Shown: in pieces, positions 35,861 through 46,681 of the stretch
Layout: each line of letters begins with the position of its first letter
How positions within the stretch are numbered: the stretch's first letter is position 1
NCBI RefSeq assembly: GCF_002775205.1
Contig: NC_036456.1
Location: 5,533,463-5,597,462 of the forward strand
DNA length: 64,000 nt
Reading direction: 5' to 3'
Source: Xiphophorus maculatus
Taxonomy: Eukaryota > Chordata > Actinopteri > Cyprinodontiformes > Poeciliidae
Notes under the pieces: generated by a model
The model's input: the letters and a program-made list of their open reading frames with translations, nothing else
Told to the model about the DNA's origin: nothing
Database searches by the model: none
Program-made: the position numbers and the translations under genes

Positions 35861-36183
35861 CCCAAACTTGTCTGTCTTTTGTTATCATGGCAGAGTAAAC
35901 ACTCAAAGCCCTAAAACCAGACTAGTGGCTTGCGGATTGTTTGACCAGAGCTTAATCTGTGAAGAACCATGACTCTGGAGCATTTCTTTTTACGTCTGCT
36001 CAGTGTCTGGTGGGTTTATTGTTTCCCCCTGTTGATTTGTCAAGAAGTAGCGGTAAATCTCCACTGAATTTGAAAAATGTAAGTTTGTATTTGACATGGC
36101 AGCCAGGATAACTGACACAGAGAGCAAAACGAGAGTAGCAGAAATAAAACTGGGAACAACATTACAACGGAAGTCTTAATGTT

Positions 36184-36752
36184 TTCACACCCGGTAGACT
36201 CGGAACCAAAGTTGCAAACTTAGTTCACTTTTAAGCAGCTGTGCTTTGCTTTCACACTGCTCTGTGTCAAACCATCCGAACCCTTTGGAAAACCTGTTCC
36301 CCCTCCCTCACCTGTGGTGGCGCTGCACCAAGACCCACTGAAGACACAAAAACCTCTGAAGAAGACACTGAGCGCAACTTCCTCCTCCATGAAATGTGAA
36401 CAGAAATGGAGTGGCATCAAATTTCAGTGGTTGTAGGATTTCTCTTTTGTCTTTGGTTAAAAGACCACAAGCCATTTCTCCCACCAGCTCTAGACTGTCA
36501 CGTTTGTTTTGGTTGTATTTACCCAGAATGCCCTGCGCGATAGTCCACTTCCTGTGTTTGGAGTGGTCTCCAGGCCGCTTGGCGTTCACATTTGCCCTTG
36601 AACCGCACCCTGGGTTTGTAGGCCGACCCGAGTTAGCTCTTTCCATGCACATAGGAGTCCGATTGCTCATTCACACTTCCCCAAACCAATCAAACTTTCT
36701 AGGCAAACGAACTGGAGTTCAATAAAACTGGACTAAACAAGACTGGTGTGAA
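36184..36752 (+). mobile_element. Non-autonomous DNA element, copy B, with short inverted ends
   Basis: Bounded by TTCACACC (36184-36191) and its complement GGTGTGAA (36745-36752). No transposase-like reading frame. About 570 bp long. The family was not assigned and no clear target duplication was seen. Confidence 0.6.
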
Positions 36753-37404
36753 TGATGCATCCTTAAAGTGCCGGCCACATTTATTGGAGATGTGCAACAA
36801 AAAACCTGAAACAAATTCATCTTTTAAGGCAGCAGGATCATTTTATGTGGAAAATCTGTTAATTTGAATCATGGTAGAAATAACTACATTAACCACAATC
36901 ATAGGCGCCTTTAAACATCCCTGTTAAATAAACTGAAGCTTTTAAAAAAAAATCTACTTCACTTTTTAAATCAGTTTTTCACCCAATGAAGGAAAGGAAA
37001 TTATAATTCCCAGTTACAGTCGCAGAACCTCAGATATTAAACATGCCAGGCGACTTCTATAGTCGTAATGTGATCAGTTTTTTCTTCTCTTTTTTTGCCT
37101 TGTTTTGTAATCATTTCAGAGGATTTTCCTTTTGAAGTCATATGTTTGGTAAATCTTGTCTGAGATTTTTAATTTCGTTGTGAAGGTGAAGAAGCAAACC
37201 TTGGCCTCTCTTTAAAAGAGAAACATCTGTCCCTTTTAATAATTCACAAACACGCCAAACCCTCGGAGGACGAGATGAAAGCGTAAAGGGGAACCGGTCT
37301 GAACTGCGGCGAAGCACATCTTCCCGTCCCCGTGACTCGGAGACCACGTGTCGTTCTTATAGGTTTAAGAACCAAATGTGACTCACGGCAGCCTTCTTCT
37401 TGTT

Positions 37405-37810
37405 GAACACATTCCCATCCAGGATTTCCACCAGAAAATTTGGTCGGAGCGCCGAAGCGGTCCACCACCGGTCCACCGTGTTTTTGTATTAAAAGATGTT
37501 AAGTAGACAGGAAAAGTAAAAATATTACTGGGTAATTACATGTTGCGGGAAAATATCGCCAGTGAAACGCTATTTAAACCCACAACAATAGAATCTTAAA
37601 AACAATTAAAAAATAAATAAATAAAAAATACAGTTAAAATGATTGTCAGTTATTTGCACTTCTGTTTAATCTGAATTAAGTCAGCAGCTCCATAAGGTCC
37701 CCCAGGGCTCCAGGGCCCCATAAATGCTAATATTTTAACACAGACCACAGATATAAAAAAGTAACATTTGTTTGTTGAGATTATCAATGGTGCTACATTT
37801 GATTTAATGG
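37405..37810 (+). repeat. Duplicated repeat block, copy 1
   Basis: Aligns with 38225-38600, with shared runs CACCGTGTTTTTGTATTA, GACAGGAAAAGTAAAAATAT, GCCAGTGAAACGCTATT, TTATTTGCACTTCTGTTTAA and GGGCCCCATAAATGCTAA. Direct orientation. Confidence 0.65.
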
Positions 37811-38104
37811 TTTTAGAATTATTGATTGATTGTTGCTATGGAAACAATCAGATCAGTTCTGCATAACTCAAATGATAGACAAAATAGTGACTAAATATTG
37901 AAATAATTTTTTAAAATGTATTTAGCATGAAGAAATTAACAATAGATTATATGACTGAATTTGTTGCATTTGTGGTTTTCCGTACCTGCAGCGTCATAAA
38001 TTGTTGTAAGCCAATTATCTATTATTTTTAAACACAATCCTTTGGAAAACTAACTGTGGCGTCGTACTTTGAGCTGACGTCACAGCAAATAAACGGTCGT
38101 TTAC

Positions 38105-38185
38105 ATGCGATACCCCGTGGACCACCACGGGGTGCCCGCGGACCACCAGTGGTCCAGGGACCACAGTTTGAGAAAGACTGATCTA
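38105..38185. mobile_element. hAT-type terminus between the duplicated blocks
   Basis: The complement of 38155-38182 reads CAGTCTTTCTCAAACTGTGG followed by a TGGACCACTGGTGG box, a common hAT-derived end. Only one terminus is recognisable. Confidence 0.45.
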
Positions 38186-38224
38186 AAGCAAGTAATGGTC
38201 AATCTGACATTACTTATTGGACCT

Positions 38225-38600
38225 CAGGGTTTCCCCCAGAAAACTTGCTAAGCCCGGTGGTCGGGGAACCGAGGCGGTTCACCGTGTTTTTGTATTAGAA
38301 GATGTTAAGTTGACAGGAAAAGTAAAAATATTACTGGATAATTATATGCTATGGGAAAACGCCAGTGAAACGCTATTAAAACTCACAACTAGTCTTAAAA
38401 ACAACAAATCAAAAAACACAGTTAAAATGAATATCAATTATTTGCACTTCTGTTTAATACAAATTAAGTCCGCGTCTCCATGAGGCCTTCAGGGCCCCAT
38501 AAATGCTAAGATTTTAACACAGACCACAGATGTATAAATGTAACATTTATTTACTGAGATTATCAGTGGTATTAACTTTGATTTAATGGTTTCAGTATAA
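38225..38600 (+). repeat. Duplicated repeat block, copy 2, with CAGGGTTTCCCCC edge
   Basis: Second copy of the 37405-37810 block. Its left edge CAGGGTTTCCCCCAGAAAA resembles a hAT-type terminus, suggesting that both copies come from one non-autonomous DNA element family. Confidence 0.6.
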
Positions 38601-40457
38601 ATAAATTAAAAGATTTAAAATTATTTAACATTTAACTTTAAGATGTTAAAGAGCTGGGAAGTTTACTTTGTAAAAGTTCAAAGAACCATCTTAATAGTTA
38701 GATTGTTTTGTTACCATAGATACAATCTGGTGCTGTGAGTTTAATCTTTGAGTTTGACCTCTGTTTGTTCACAAATACAAATGAGTAAACTACTAAGTAA
38801 ACTTAGTAGCTCTTCAATTTATGTCTGTTGAAGTTTTTAATAAGAGGACACAGAAACTGTTCTGGCTGCTCAAGTTTGTTGCTCGAGTTTTTCTGATCTC
38901 CGCGCGCATTAACTCTAAGTGGACAAAGCATTTGATACGGTTTGATGCATCGTGTAACCGGAAGAATTATACTAAAAATAACGATAAAATAATATAAGAC
39001 CAGCGTGAAGCGTGACTATGAGGAGAGCTTGAAATCTCCTCACCGGCTGATGATGAGGTTAGCGCTGGTCGCTGATTAGTTTGTTTTACAAAAACCCGTC
39101 ATCTAAACTACAGTGGTTCTCATTTATTTGTAAAACCAAATAGCCTCCAATAATTTTATAGGATAGGCAGTATCCTCCGAGTTGCCCAAGTTGTGGTTGG
39201 TTACCATGGCAACCAATGCAACTATGTGAAAACTCAAGGCGTGTTAAGCTAGCACGTTTTGTTTTCACAGACCGAAGTCTCGGCCCGCTGATCTGTTGAT
39301 GAAACCAGGCTGTGAAAATTGATGTAGCATTACTCTCTTTGAAATATTTTAACAGTTTAAATAAAATTTACTTGGCTTCCATTGAATTATTTGGTTTGTC
39401 TGTTCACATCCTTTTCTTTAGATGAAACATAAAGGTCAAAACAAATCTGTTTAAACGTCCGACGTAAGAGCCTGTTCCATTTGAGAACAGCCTATTGATG
39501 GTGTAAAGCTCAATCACATTAGGGGCGAGAATCTTAAACATGGACTATAATTATTGTTCATGGATCATAGTCTCCTCCTAGGGAGCCCTAGAAGAAGAAG
39601 CTGGATTAGAGGTTAAGGCTTTGAGGCAAGGATTTGTGGAGAGTATGACAAATTAAAATTGGTACTGGGTTGGAGATGGAAACATGGGGATACCAGAATA
39701 GTTGTGAGACTGAGATTTTAGTTGGCATGAAAATGTGTATGAACACAGGTTAGTTTGTTACCGTTTCATAATTTATTCAATTCTAAATGATATACATACT
39801 TTTTATATATAGAAAATGTGATTTTTTTTTCTTTTCAGTTTATGCCATCTCAGAACGGTTACAGGCTGCCATTCCCAATTTCTACCACTAGTGGGCAGCC
39901 TAGCGCTGACAAAGGTACAAACTCCATGTTGTGCCAATGCACTTTACATTCATGAAGCATTTTTTAGCCTATATGGGAACTGAAGCTGTTGCCCATAGCA
40001 GCAATTTAGCACAACAAAGCAAAACTGAGAAATCCTCCTGTTATTTGCAGACAGTTTACACCAAGAAACAACGCTTTCAAGGCACAAACAGAAACACGTT
40101 TTTTTTTTTTCTTTTTTAATGCAACTGCAGCAAACTGCGAGGAACTGAGTCCTCACCTAAGTTTTGCGATTTAGCAGATAGATCTCTTTGTTGCACTGCT
40201 CCCTCAACAATGCAGAAGGTTTATCCTCACACCACCGGTTGATTGATGCTTTTTATTGTCAACATATATCTCCACAGCTCTGTTTATATATTTCCAATAA
40301 TCTTTTGTGTACTTTATGCTTTATAATTCAGGGTATTTTTGCCAGTTAGTGATCACTGTGAGGTCTTGAATGCAGATTTTCCCCCTATAGGTGACATTTC
40401 TCTGGGGGAGTTCCTGATTTTCAGGGTGGCCCCTAAAGCAAACCTACTGCAGAGATT

Positions 40458-40535
40458 ATGTCGCATCAGCTCCAGTTTCTTGGAGTGTGTGTGTTCGTGG
40501 AGGGGATTCTGCTTTCTCTCCCTGCGTCACTCAAG
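40458..40535 (+). other. Possible short first coding exon, unconfirmed
   Basis: ATG followed by 26 codons with a hydrophobic stretch (LQFLGVCVFVEGILLSLPA), then AAG and a donor GTAAATA. A possible acceptor lies in the CpG-rich block (GTGCCGCAG at about 40962-40970), where the frame continues about 35 codons to TAA. No family resemblance was recognised, and chance is a good explanation. Confidence 0.15.
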
Positions 40536-40819
40536 GTAAATATATTCCTCTCCTCATTTCCTCCCCCATCCCCTCCTCTTTCTCTCCGGCAGTTCTCCTT
40601 TGTAGCCGGCAATCTTATCTGCCTCGTGCGCCTGTCTTTGCTTTCCCCTCCGCTCCTTTTCCCCCCTTTTTCTTTTATTTTTCCACAACCTCGTCCAAAA
40701 TGTTCAAAAATAGAAGTTAGACCCCTCTTGAGCTGTCCTCCTCCCCCTCCAGCTCACATCTGCTCTGAATGTCTCCCCCCCCCCCCCCCCATCACTCCCT
40801 TACCATCCCAGCTACCTCC

Positions 40820-41110
40820 TTTCCCGGTTTTCGCTCTCCGGTTTCCTGAGACGGGGAGCACGAGAGTCGCTCTCACCTCCTTCGGGAGGACACGGTAGAG
40901 CTAGCGAGCGTCAGTGAGTCAGCGCAGATAGTGTCGCCCCGTGTTACCGATAACCTCGTTGTGCCGCAGGAACTGGAGGACAGAAGCCCCTCCGGTGAAA
41001 CGAAAACCCACACCAACCCCTCTGGATCCGGATCGTGTGACCTCTCACGCGCGCGTGCGGGTGGGAGAGGCAATTAAGCCGCTCTCGCTCGAGCTCCGAG
41101 GCCCAGTGTG
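40820..41110. promoter_or_regulatory. CpG-rich block, possible promoter
   Basis: About two dozen CG dinucleotides in under 300 bases, including a CACGCGCGCG run near 41047, inside otherwise CpG-poor, AT-rich DNA. A polypyrimidine/C tract precedes it (40780-40798). No adjoining gene could be tied to it. Confidence 0.35.
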
Positions 41111-42304
41111 ACATTTCTGGTTGCTCCCAGGTGGGATATTTCTTGGAAGACCAGGAAGTGGATCCCGTCTCTCAGACATGCAGGAAGACAGATTATTAGA
41201 AAGCTGGGTCTGAACCTCCAGCTGAGTGTTTGCGTAGCTGATGAAATGACATACCAGCATAACCCGGCAGCTACATAATTAGCAGTCTGTTCTGTGAACA
41301 AGTTTCTCACCAGCACATACTGTAGAAGGAAAATCTGGGCAGCTCATTCATGCTGAGTCGAGGTTCTAGCGTAAAATTACTATCCGTTGCATAATGTGCT
41401 TAATTTACAGCTCTGTAGGAGCCCGAACAGGGGAAGATTTTTTTTTTTCTTAAGAAACCTTTCAAAAATACTAATCTTTTGAATTTTTCTGCATGTCGTT
41501 ACTGTATTTTATTGGGATTTTATGTGACAGATCTTGATTGTCGGGCTAAATATAGATTTTCAATATTTTGCTCAAAGTGCTTTGCACCATGAAAACATAA
41601 TACAGTAACCAATAACAATCATCAAGCAAATATACATCAAATATATTGATAAATGTTTGACTTACTACTAACCAAAGGAAACTCTTAATGCGTGGGTTTC
41701 TAGCCTTGAATTAAAAGAACTTTATGTTTTACAGTTTTCTGGAAGTTTGCTCCAGATTTGTGGTGCATAGAAGCTGAATGCTGCTTCTTCGTGTTTGGTT
41801 CTGGGGATGCGCAGACCAGAACCAGATCCAGAAGACTTCAGTGGTTTGGAAGGTTTTCTAGTTACAATAGCGCTTTAATGTAACTATCTTGATTCTAAGC
41901 ATTGATTTATAGACTAACAGAAGTATTTTTAAGGATTTTCTCTCCCTTCATTGAATCCCATTGAGCTCGATTTCTCAGTATGAATTTCATCCTGGCCAAT
42001 CAGTGAACAGGAGGAGTTGTTGTGAACGAAGATACAAATTTTCACAATGAATTTGAAACCAAATTCATTGGGGAAATAAAATAAAGTCTAGATGTTTTAT
42101 TTCTCCTTATTCTGTCCAGTTAAGGGCTGGAATACACTTAAATTCCCAATTTGTTTCAGACTCCATGAGAACTTGTACTGAAATAAATGAGAAATCACCA
42201 GGGCGGACCACAGTACCAGGTAAATGCCAAAACCTTTAATGTTATCAGACGCTGTAAGTTGCAATCGTGGTTATGGGGTTAGAGGATTTACTGTGGAAAA
42301 CTGC
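41111..42304. other. Interval with no supported gene
   Basis: AT-rich sequence with only short chance reading frames. No repeat family recognised. Confidence 0.35.
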
Positions 42305-42665
42305 ATCCATCCTTAACTTACACACTTATCCCTATTGGGGTCATGAGGGCTGCTGGTGCCTATCTCAAGCAGTCAGTGGGCAACAGTATTTTCAGTCATT
42401 GGGAAAGGTCATCCTGGACAGGTCGCCAATCCCTCACAGGGCGAACAGGACAAATAATCGTGCATGCACACACTCACACCTAAAGAGAAGTTAGAGAGAC
42501 CAATGAAACCTGGACTGTGGGAGGAAGCCAGATTTCCCAGAGAGAATCCAATGGGAGAACATGCAACCTCCATGCAGAAAGACCCGGGGCATGGAATCAA
42601 ATCCAGGACCATCTTGCTGCAAGGCAATAGAGCTACCAACTGCGCCACCGTGCAGTCCATAAATG
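42305..42665 (+). repeat. Common fish interspersed repeat, copy 3 (fullest)
   Basis: The longest copy: CATCCATCC start, CTTATCCCTATTGGGGTCATG, GGTGCCTATCTC, GGACAGGTCGCCAATCCCTC, GACTGTGGGAGGAAGCC, GGAGAACATGCA and CCAACTGCGCCACCGTGCAG end. The layout is typical of a very abundant teleost repeat. Its family name is not certain. Confidence 0.65.
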
Positions 42666-42870
42666 GTTTATGTGCACATTTCCATCTGTTTGCTGTTTGA
42701 ACCAAAGACCGAAGCGCTTCTTTGTGACATTATGTGTTTTGTAACGTGAAGCTTCACCATCCCTCCAGTTTTGCTTCGCCACATTTACAGGCAACACTCA
42801 ATTTGCAAGCTGCTCTGTTCCCCTCAGATCTTGCCTGTTGGAGCACGTTTGCCCCCTCCAGCCCCTCCTC

Positions 42871-42905
42871 TGTGTGGGTGTGTGGGTGGGTGTGTGTGTG
42901 TGTGT
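42871..42905 (+). repeat. (TG)n microsatellite, interrupted
   Basis: TG dinucleotides with GGG interruptions. Confidence 0.8.
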
Positions 42906-43054
42906 ACATTGACTGGAGGTTGTGAATCACCTCCAGTCAATCCTTTCACCCTAATATGTGTATCATACCCGTATCAGGTAAAACCTTTTCATGCATCCCT
43001 TGGCTTTTGTCCCTTTGATGACTTGTGCTTTTTTTTTATTCCAATGTGAAATGA

Positions 43055-43275
43055 GAGCATGCATATTCAGGCCAATGTGGGATTTTCTTAAAGCCACATC
43101 CTGCATAAACAGCCGAGCGCAGAAAGGTTGACAGCGGCATCATCTCCTCTGCCCTCGGATTGCCATCTGATCTCATTCTGTCCGACCTAATCTTCTATCG
43201 TATAATCATGTGCAATTTGGCATATTATCTTCGTATGTCATAATGCGCCACGATTTGTGATTGAGAGAGGCATCC
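43055..43275. other. Complex low-repeat segment, candidate conserved noncoding element
   Basis: Balanced, non-repetitive sequence (GAGAGCATGCATATTCAGG, TATAATCATGTGCAATTTGG) standing out from its AT-rich flanks. It lacks coding signals. The call rests on texture only. Confidence 0.2.
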
Positions 43276-45589
43276 AAGGCTAAAGATCACAAGCTCCAAT
43301 GGAAATGAAAACTTCAAGGCTTAAATTAAAAAGTCCAAAAATAGAACTATTGAGTAAAGATGCTTTAAGCTGCCAGTTTAAGAATACAAAGAGGATCAAA
43401 GGCGGGCCATAAGCCGATGAACTTCAAGTCTTGTTTCATTTCTAGATCTCTTGACTTTTTATCTTGACCGAAATAGTGCACAGCATCCATAACTCAGTTT
43501 ATCCTAAAGCATTTATTCTGTGTACTGAGCAAATACAGTACATTTACTTCACTATGGTATTTTCACGCAGGACCATTCTTTAATAACTTTCAGTTTACAT
43601 TTACCACTAATTGTAGCAAACAAAATCATACATTCAAACGTTAATCCAAACCCTTAAGTTGCTAAGCTTCATGTTGCTTATGATCAAGATTTTTTTTTTT
43701 ACACTTCAGCACTTTAAGAAAAACAATGACAGCTTAGAAATGACCCTGAAAATCATCAAATCTGACGTGTAGTTGATTTCAATTTCACATTATTTGACAT
43801 TGTAAAATTTTATAGCGCACCTTATTTCCTTTGATTGTAGATTCGATGTCAGTCAAATCTTATGATATATGAATATTTAACCCCTGATCAAACTGTAATA
43901 ACTATGAATTTTATAAAGGAGTGTTATGTGAAGAGTGCTACATGCTTCGTCCTTTCTATTTCCTACTTTTTCAAATTTGGTCATATTTTTTACTCAACTT
44001 TTTGGGGGCATAAAAAGGAAGACTTCAACTGCATGTTTTGACACATCCATCCATCACGGTGTGACGCATCACCTTGCAGACGTGTCACACCTGCTTCGAA
44101 CAAGGGCGATCTAAAGTTGGCTGTGAAAGCAAGTATGAAACATTTTTAGTCTTGCCAAAAATAAACGTAACTGGTAGTTGGGAGTAGTTGTGCTGGTGTT
44201 TGAAACCGTATAAATCGACATAGGAATACATTTTTTTCCAATTTTTCATCTTTCTCTATTCACCATTTCAGTTTTGTAACTCCTTATCTTTGCAACGATG
44301 TCATCATGTCAAATTTAGAGCAAATACAGATGTTTTACAATGTGTAATTTTGAACAAACTGGTCAAGGTGACACGCAAAGACTCAACGTCCCATTTACCT
44401 TGTGGATAATTGAGTGCTCCAAATTCCTCAATTCCAGCTCAGTAATGAGCGAAGCAAGTTGCGTGGTGCCGTTCATAAACGTGCTTCAACTGGAACAGCA
44501 CCCAGAGGAGACCAAATTGAAAGTAGCTCCTCTTGGGGTTGGGATGAGGGTGACTCAGATCAGCATCCTCTTCAGGGGTCCAGTCCAAAAGATCTCTCCT
44601 TTAGGCAAGTAAATTAGTTTTGAAGATCTACCACTGCAGTTTGCATGTTGTACGTTTTTCCAGGTGAAAACAAAAGAAATGGATTCAAAGTGAATAGAGT
44701 TTGAAATAGAAAGTAATATCTCTTATGACTATTGTAGGGGAGCATTCGCACCGGCCCTGGTTAGTCCACTTTAATCAAAGTAGTTTGTTTGTCTAGAGCA
44801 GTGGTGCCCAAAGTCAACCCTCGAGGGAATTTGGGCACTTTTAGTTCTTTTAGTTTTCATGGATCAAAAACCTTTCTGTAAAGTCCCAGCAACGTACTCG
44901 AGATCAGAATGTCAGTATACGGAAGGGAAATTTATTGTCTTAAACATACAAATATGGATTGTACATGCCTTCACGTCAGAACACAACAGTTGGAGAAGAT
45001 CACAACAACACAGGTATCCACATAAGTTACAGAAAAGCAGTAATAAATAATTCATCGATTATGGTAGAAGAACTAATGATGCAGTAAGAATTTTAGTGGG
45101 TTAAGAGAAGGGGGACGAGGGGGCCTGTCGAGCTTCCTGATTGCTGGATGCCTCCCTGAAAGAACACAGATCGCCGACTCGCCACACTTTGTGTGCTTAC
45201 AATCATCTCCAATGCGTGCTGGATCCCCACTCGTGCTCTTGTTGTGTTTAAGGTCCAGCAGACTACAATTTACAGGAAAGATCCATAATTTTGCAGCATT
45301 TGGTAGTGGGAGACGACGTGTTCGTTTTGGGAGTGGGGGTTGCATCACAGCTGCTTGGCAGACAACATAAAAGAAGGAGTGTGCAAGAAGAGATTATCTA
45401 AATATATGCTTTTGTTCTCTAAAGTATGGCTTAGATGTCATCTCTAGGCTGTAAAGCTGAGCCCCAAAAATCCACTTTGTGCATACCACAACAATTACTT
45501 CTCGCTATCACTAAGACTCTTCTCAAGCAGAATAAGAAGTGGATGGAGATAAGCGTATGCAAACAGAGGAGAATAACACGCCAGCAAGC
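43276..45589. other. Interval with no supported gene
   Basis: Mostly AT-rich. A GGTGCCCAAAGTC word near 44803 resembles a hAT end. Reading frames at 44340-44612 (+) and 45073-45348 (-) show no domain or splice support. Confidence 0.35.
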
Positions 45590-45900
45590 GTGGATCTTAG
45601 GGAGACGGCGTCCAAACATTAGGGGAGTGTGAACAAAATGTACAAAAAGCCTCGGCCGCCTTTCGCCGAGATCCGATCTGCCGCGGTGTTAGGAGTGTTT
45701 TGGGAGTGTAGGGGACCTAACTTAAGCCATGTCGGATGAAGCGCATGCATGGCTGCTCCATTCATGATCGCGGCCATGAGACGGGCTTTTAATTCCGCCC
45801 CAGCCTTTCCTGATTCGCGGTGAGCAAGCTGTGCTTGGCGAACCCCGCGTTTGGCTGCCTTCAGGGGGGAAAAGTGGAATGAGGTCAAGCTAACAAAGCA
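45590..45900. other. Complex GC-balanced segment, candidate conserved noncoding element
   Basis: Non-repetitive sequence with many CG dinucleotides (GCCGCCTTTCGCCGAGATCC, CATTCATGATCGCGGCCATG, GCTTTTAATTCCGCCCC) and no coding frame. It abuts a pure A run (45905-45930). Texture-based call. Confidence 0.25.
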
Positions 45901-45904
45901 AAGC

Positions 45905-45930
45905 AAAAAAAAAAAAAAAAAAAAAAAAAA
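45905..45930 (+). repeat. Poly(A) run
   Basis: 26 consecutive A, followed by further A-rich sequence. Confidence 0.85.
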
Positions 45931-46326
45931 CACAGCTTTGAAGAAAGAAAGATGTAAAGGGGGGGAAAAAAAGCAAAAACAAGTGACCTAACATGCTCTG
46001 GGGTGGAAAGCAGGAGCTAAAAGTCTAAGAAAACAACTAAAAAATACTGGAATGGATATACATTTAAAAAAATTGTAAATAAATACATCTATATGAGTTC
46101 TTGGCAGATCTGACCTGAAACATCTTGTTAATGCTCATAGTTACACTTTAAACATGCTGAAATGCAGGAGCATCTATCTTGTGATTACCACAGTAGCTAA
46201 GTAAGCAAAGTGCACCATACAAATGGCTTATTAACAATTCATAAGTCTAATACACAGTAAGGTATTGGAGTACTGGCTATTATATCGCAGAGAAAACGTG
46301 AAATTCTCTGCTTGATTGTTGTAGAA

Positions 46327-46552
46327 CACGGGTGTCAAACTCCAGTCCTCGAGGGCCGCTGCCCTGCAGTTTTTAGATGTGCCACAGGTACAAAACACTG
46401 GAATGAAATGACTTAATTACCTCCTCCTTGTGTAGATCAGTTCTCCAGAGCCTTGCTAATGACCTAATTATTCTATTCAGGTGTGGTGCAGCAGAGGCAC
46501 ATCTAAAAGTTGCAGGACCGCGGCCCTCGAGGACTGGAGTACGACACCGCTG
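46327..46552. mobile_element. hAT-like miniature inverted-repeat element with 8-bp target duplication
   Basis: 226-bp element with ends CACGGGTGTCAAACTCC and, on the other strand, CAGCGGTGTCGTACTCC. It is flanked by the perfect direct repeat TTGTAGAA (46319-46326 and 46553-46560). An 8-bp duplication and CA(G/C)NGGTGTC ends are marks of the hAT superfamily. No coding capacity, so it was moved in trans. Confidence 0.75.
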
Positions 46553-46647
46553 TTGTAGAACGTAGACAGACTTCATTGTACTTTAAGATTTGACTGCATG
46601 CAGACTCGATAATGAAGAGGTGAAACATTAATGGCTTTATGTTTTAT

Positions 46648-46649
46648 CA

Positions 46650-46681
<32 letters not shown>
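46648..46681 (+). repeat. (ATT)n microsatellite
   Basis: About eleven ATT units in a row. Confidence 0.85.

Larger units (their letters stand above)
35861..40440. other. Gene-free interval right of the TRIM array
   Basis: Contains element copy B (36184-36752), the duplicated block at 37405-37810 and 38225-38600, and a hAT end at 38105-38185. Otherwise AT-rich with no supported gene. Confidence 0.45.

Noticed and set aside
36308-36725. Overlapping frames of about 110-120 residues
   Set aside because: They lie inside a non-autonomous DNA element and differ between its copies, so they are chance frames.
44340-45348. Frames MCNFEQTG... (+) and MMQPPLPK... (-) as small genes
   Set aside because: No family resemblance, no splice or promoter signals, expected by chance.
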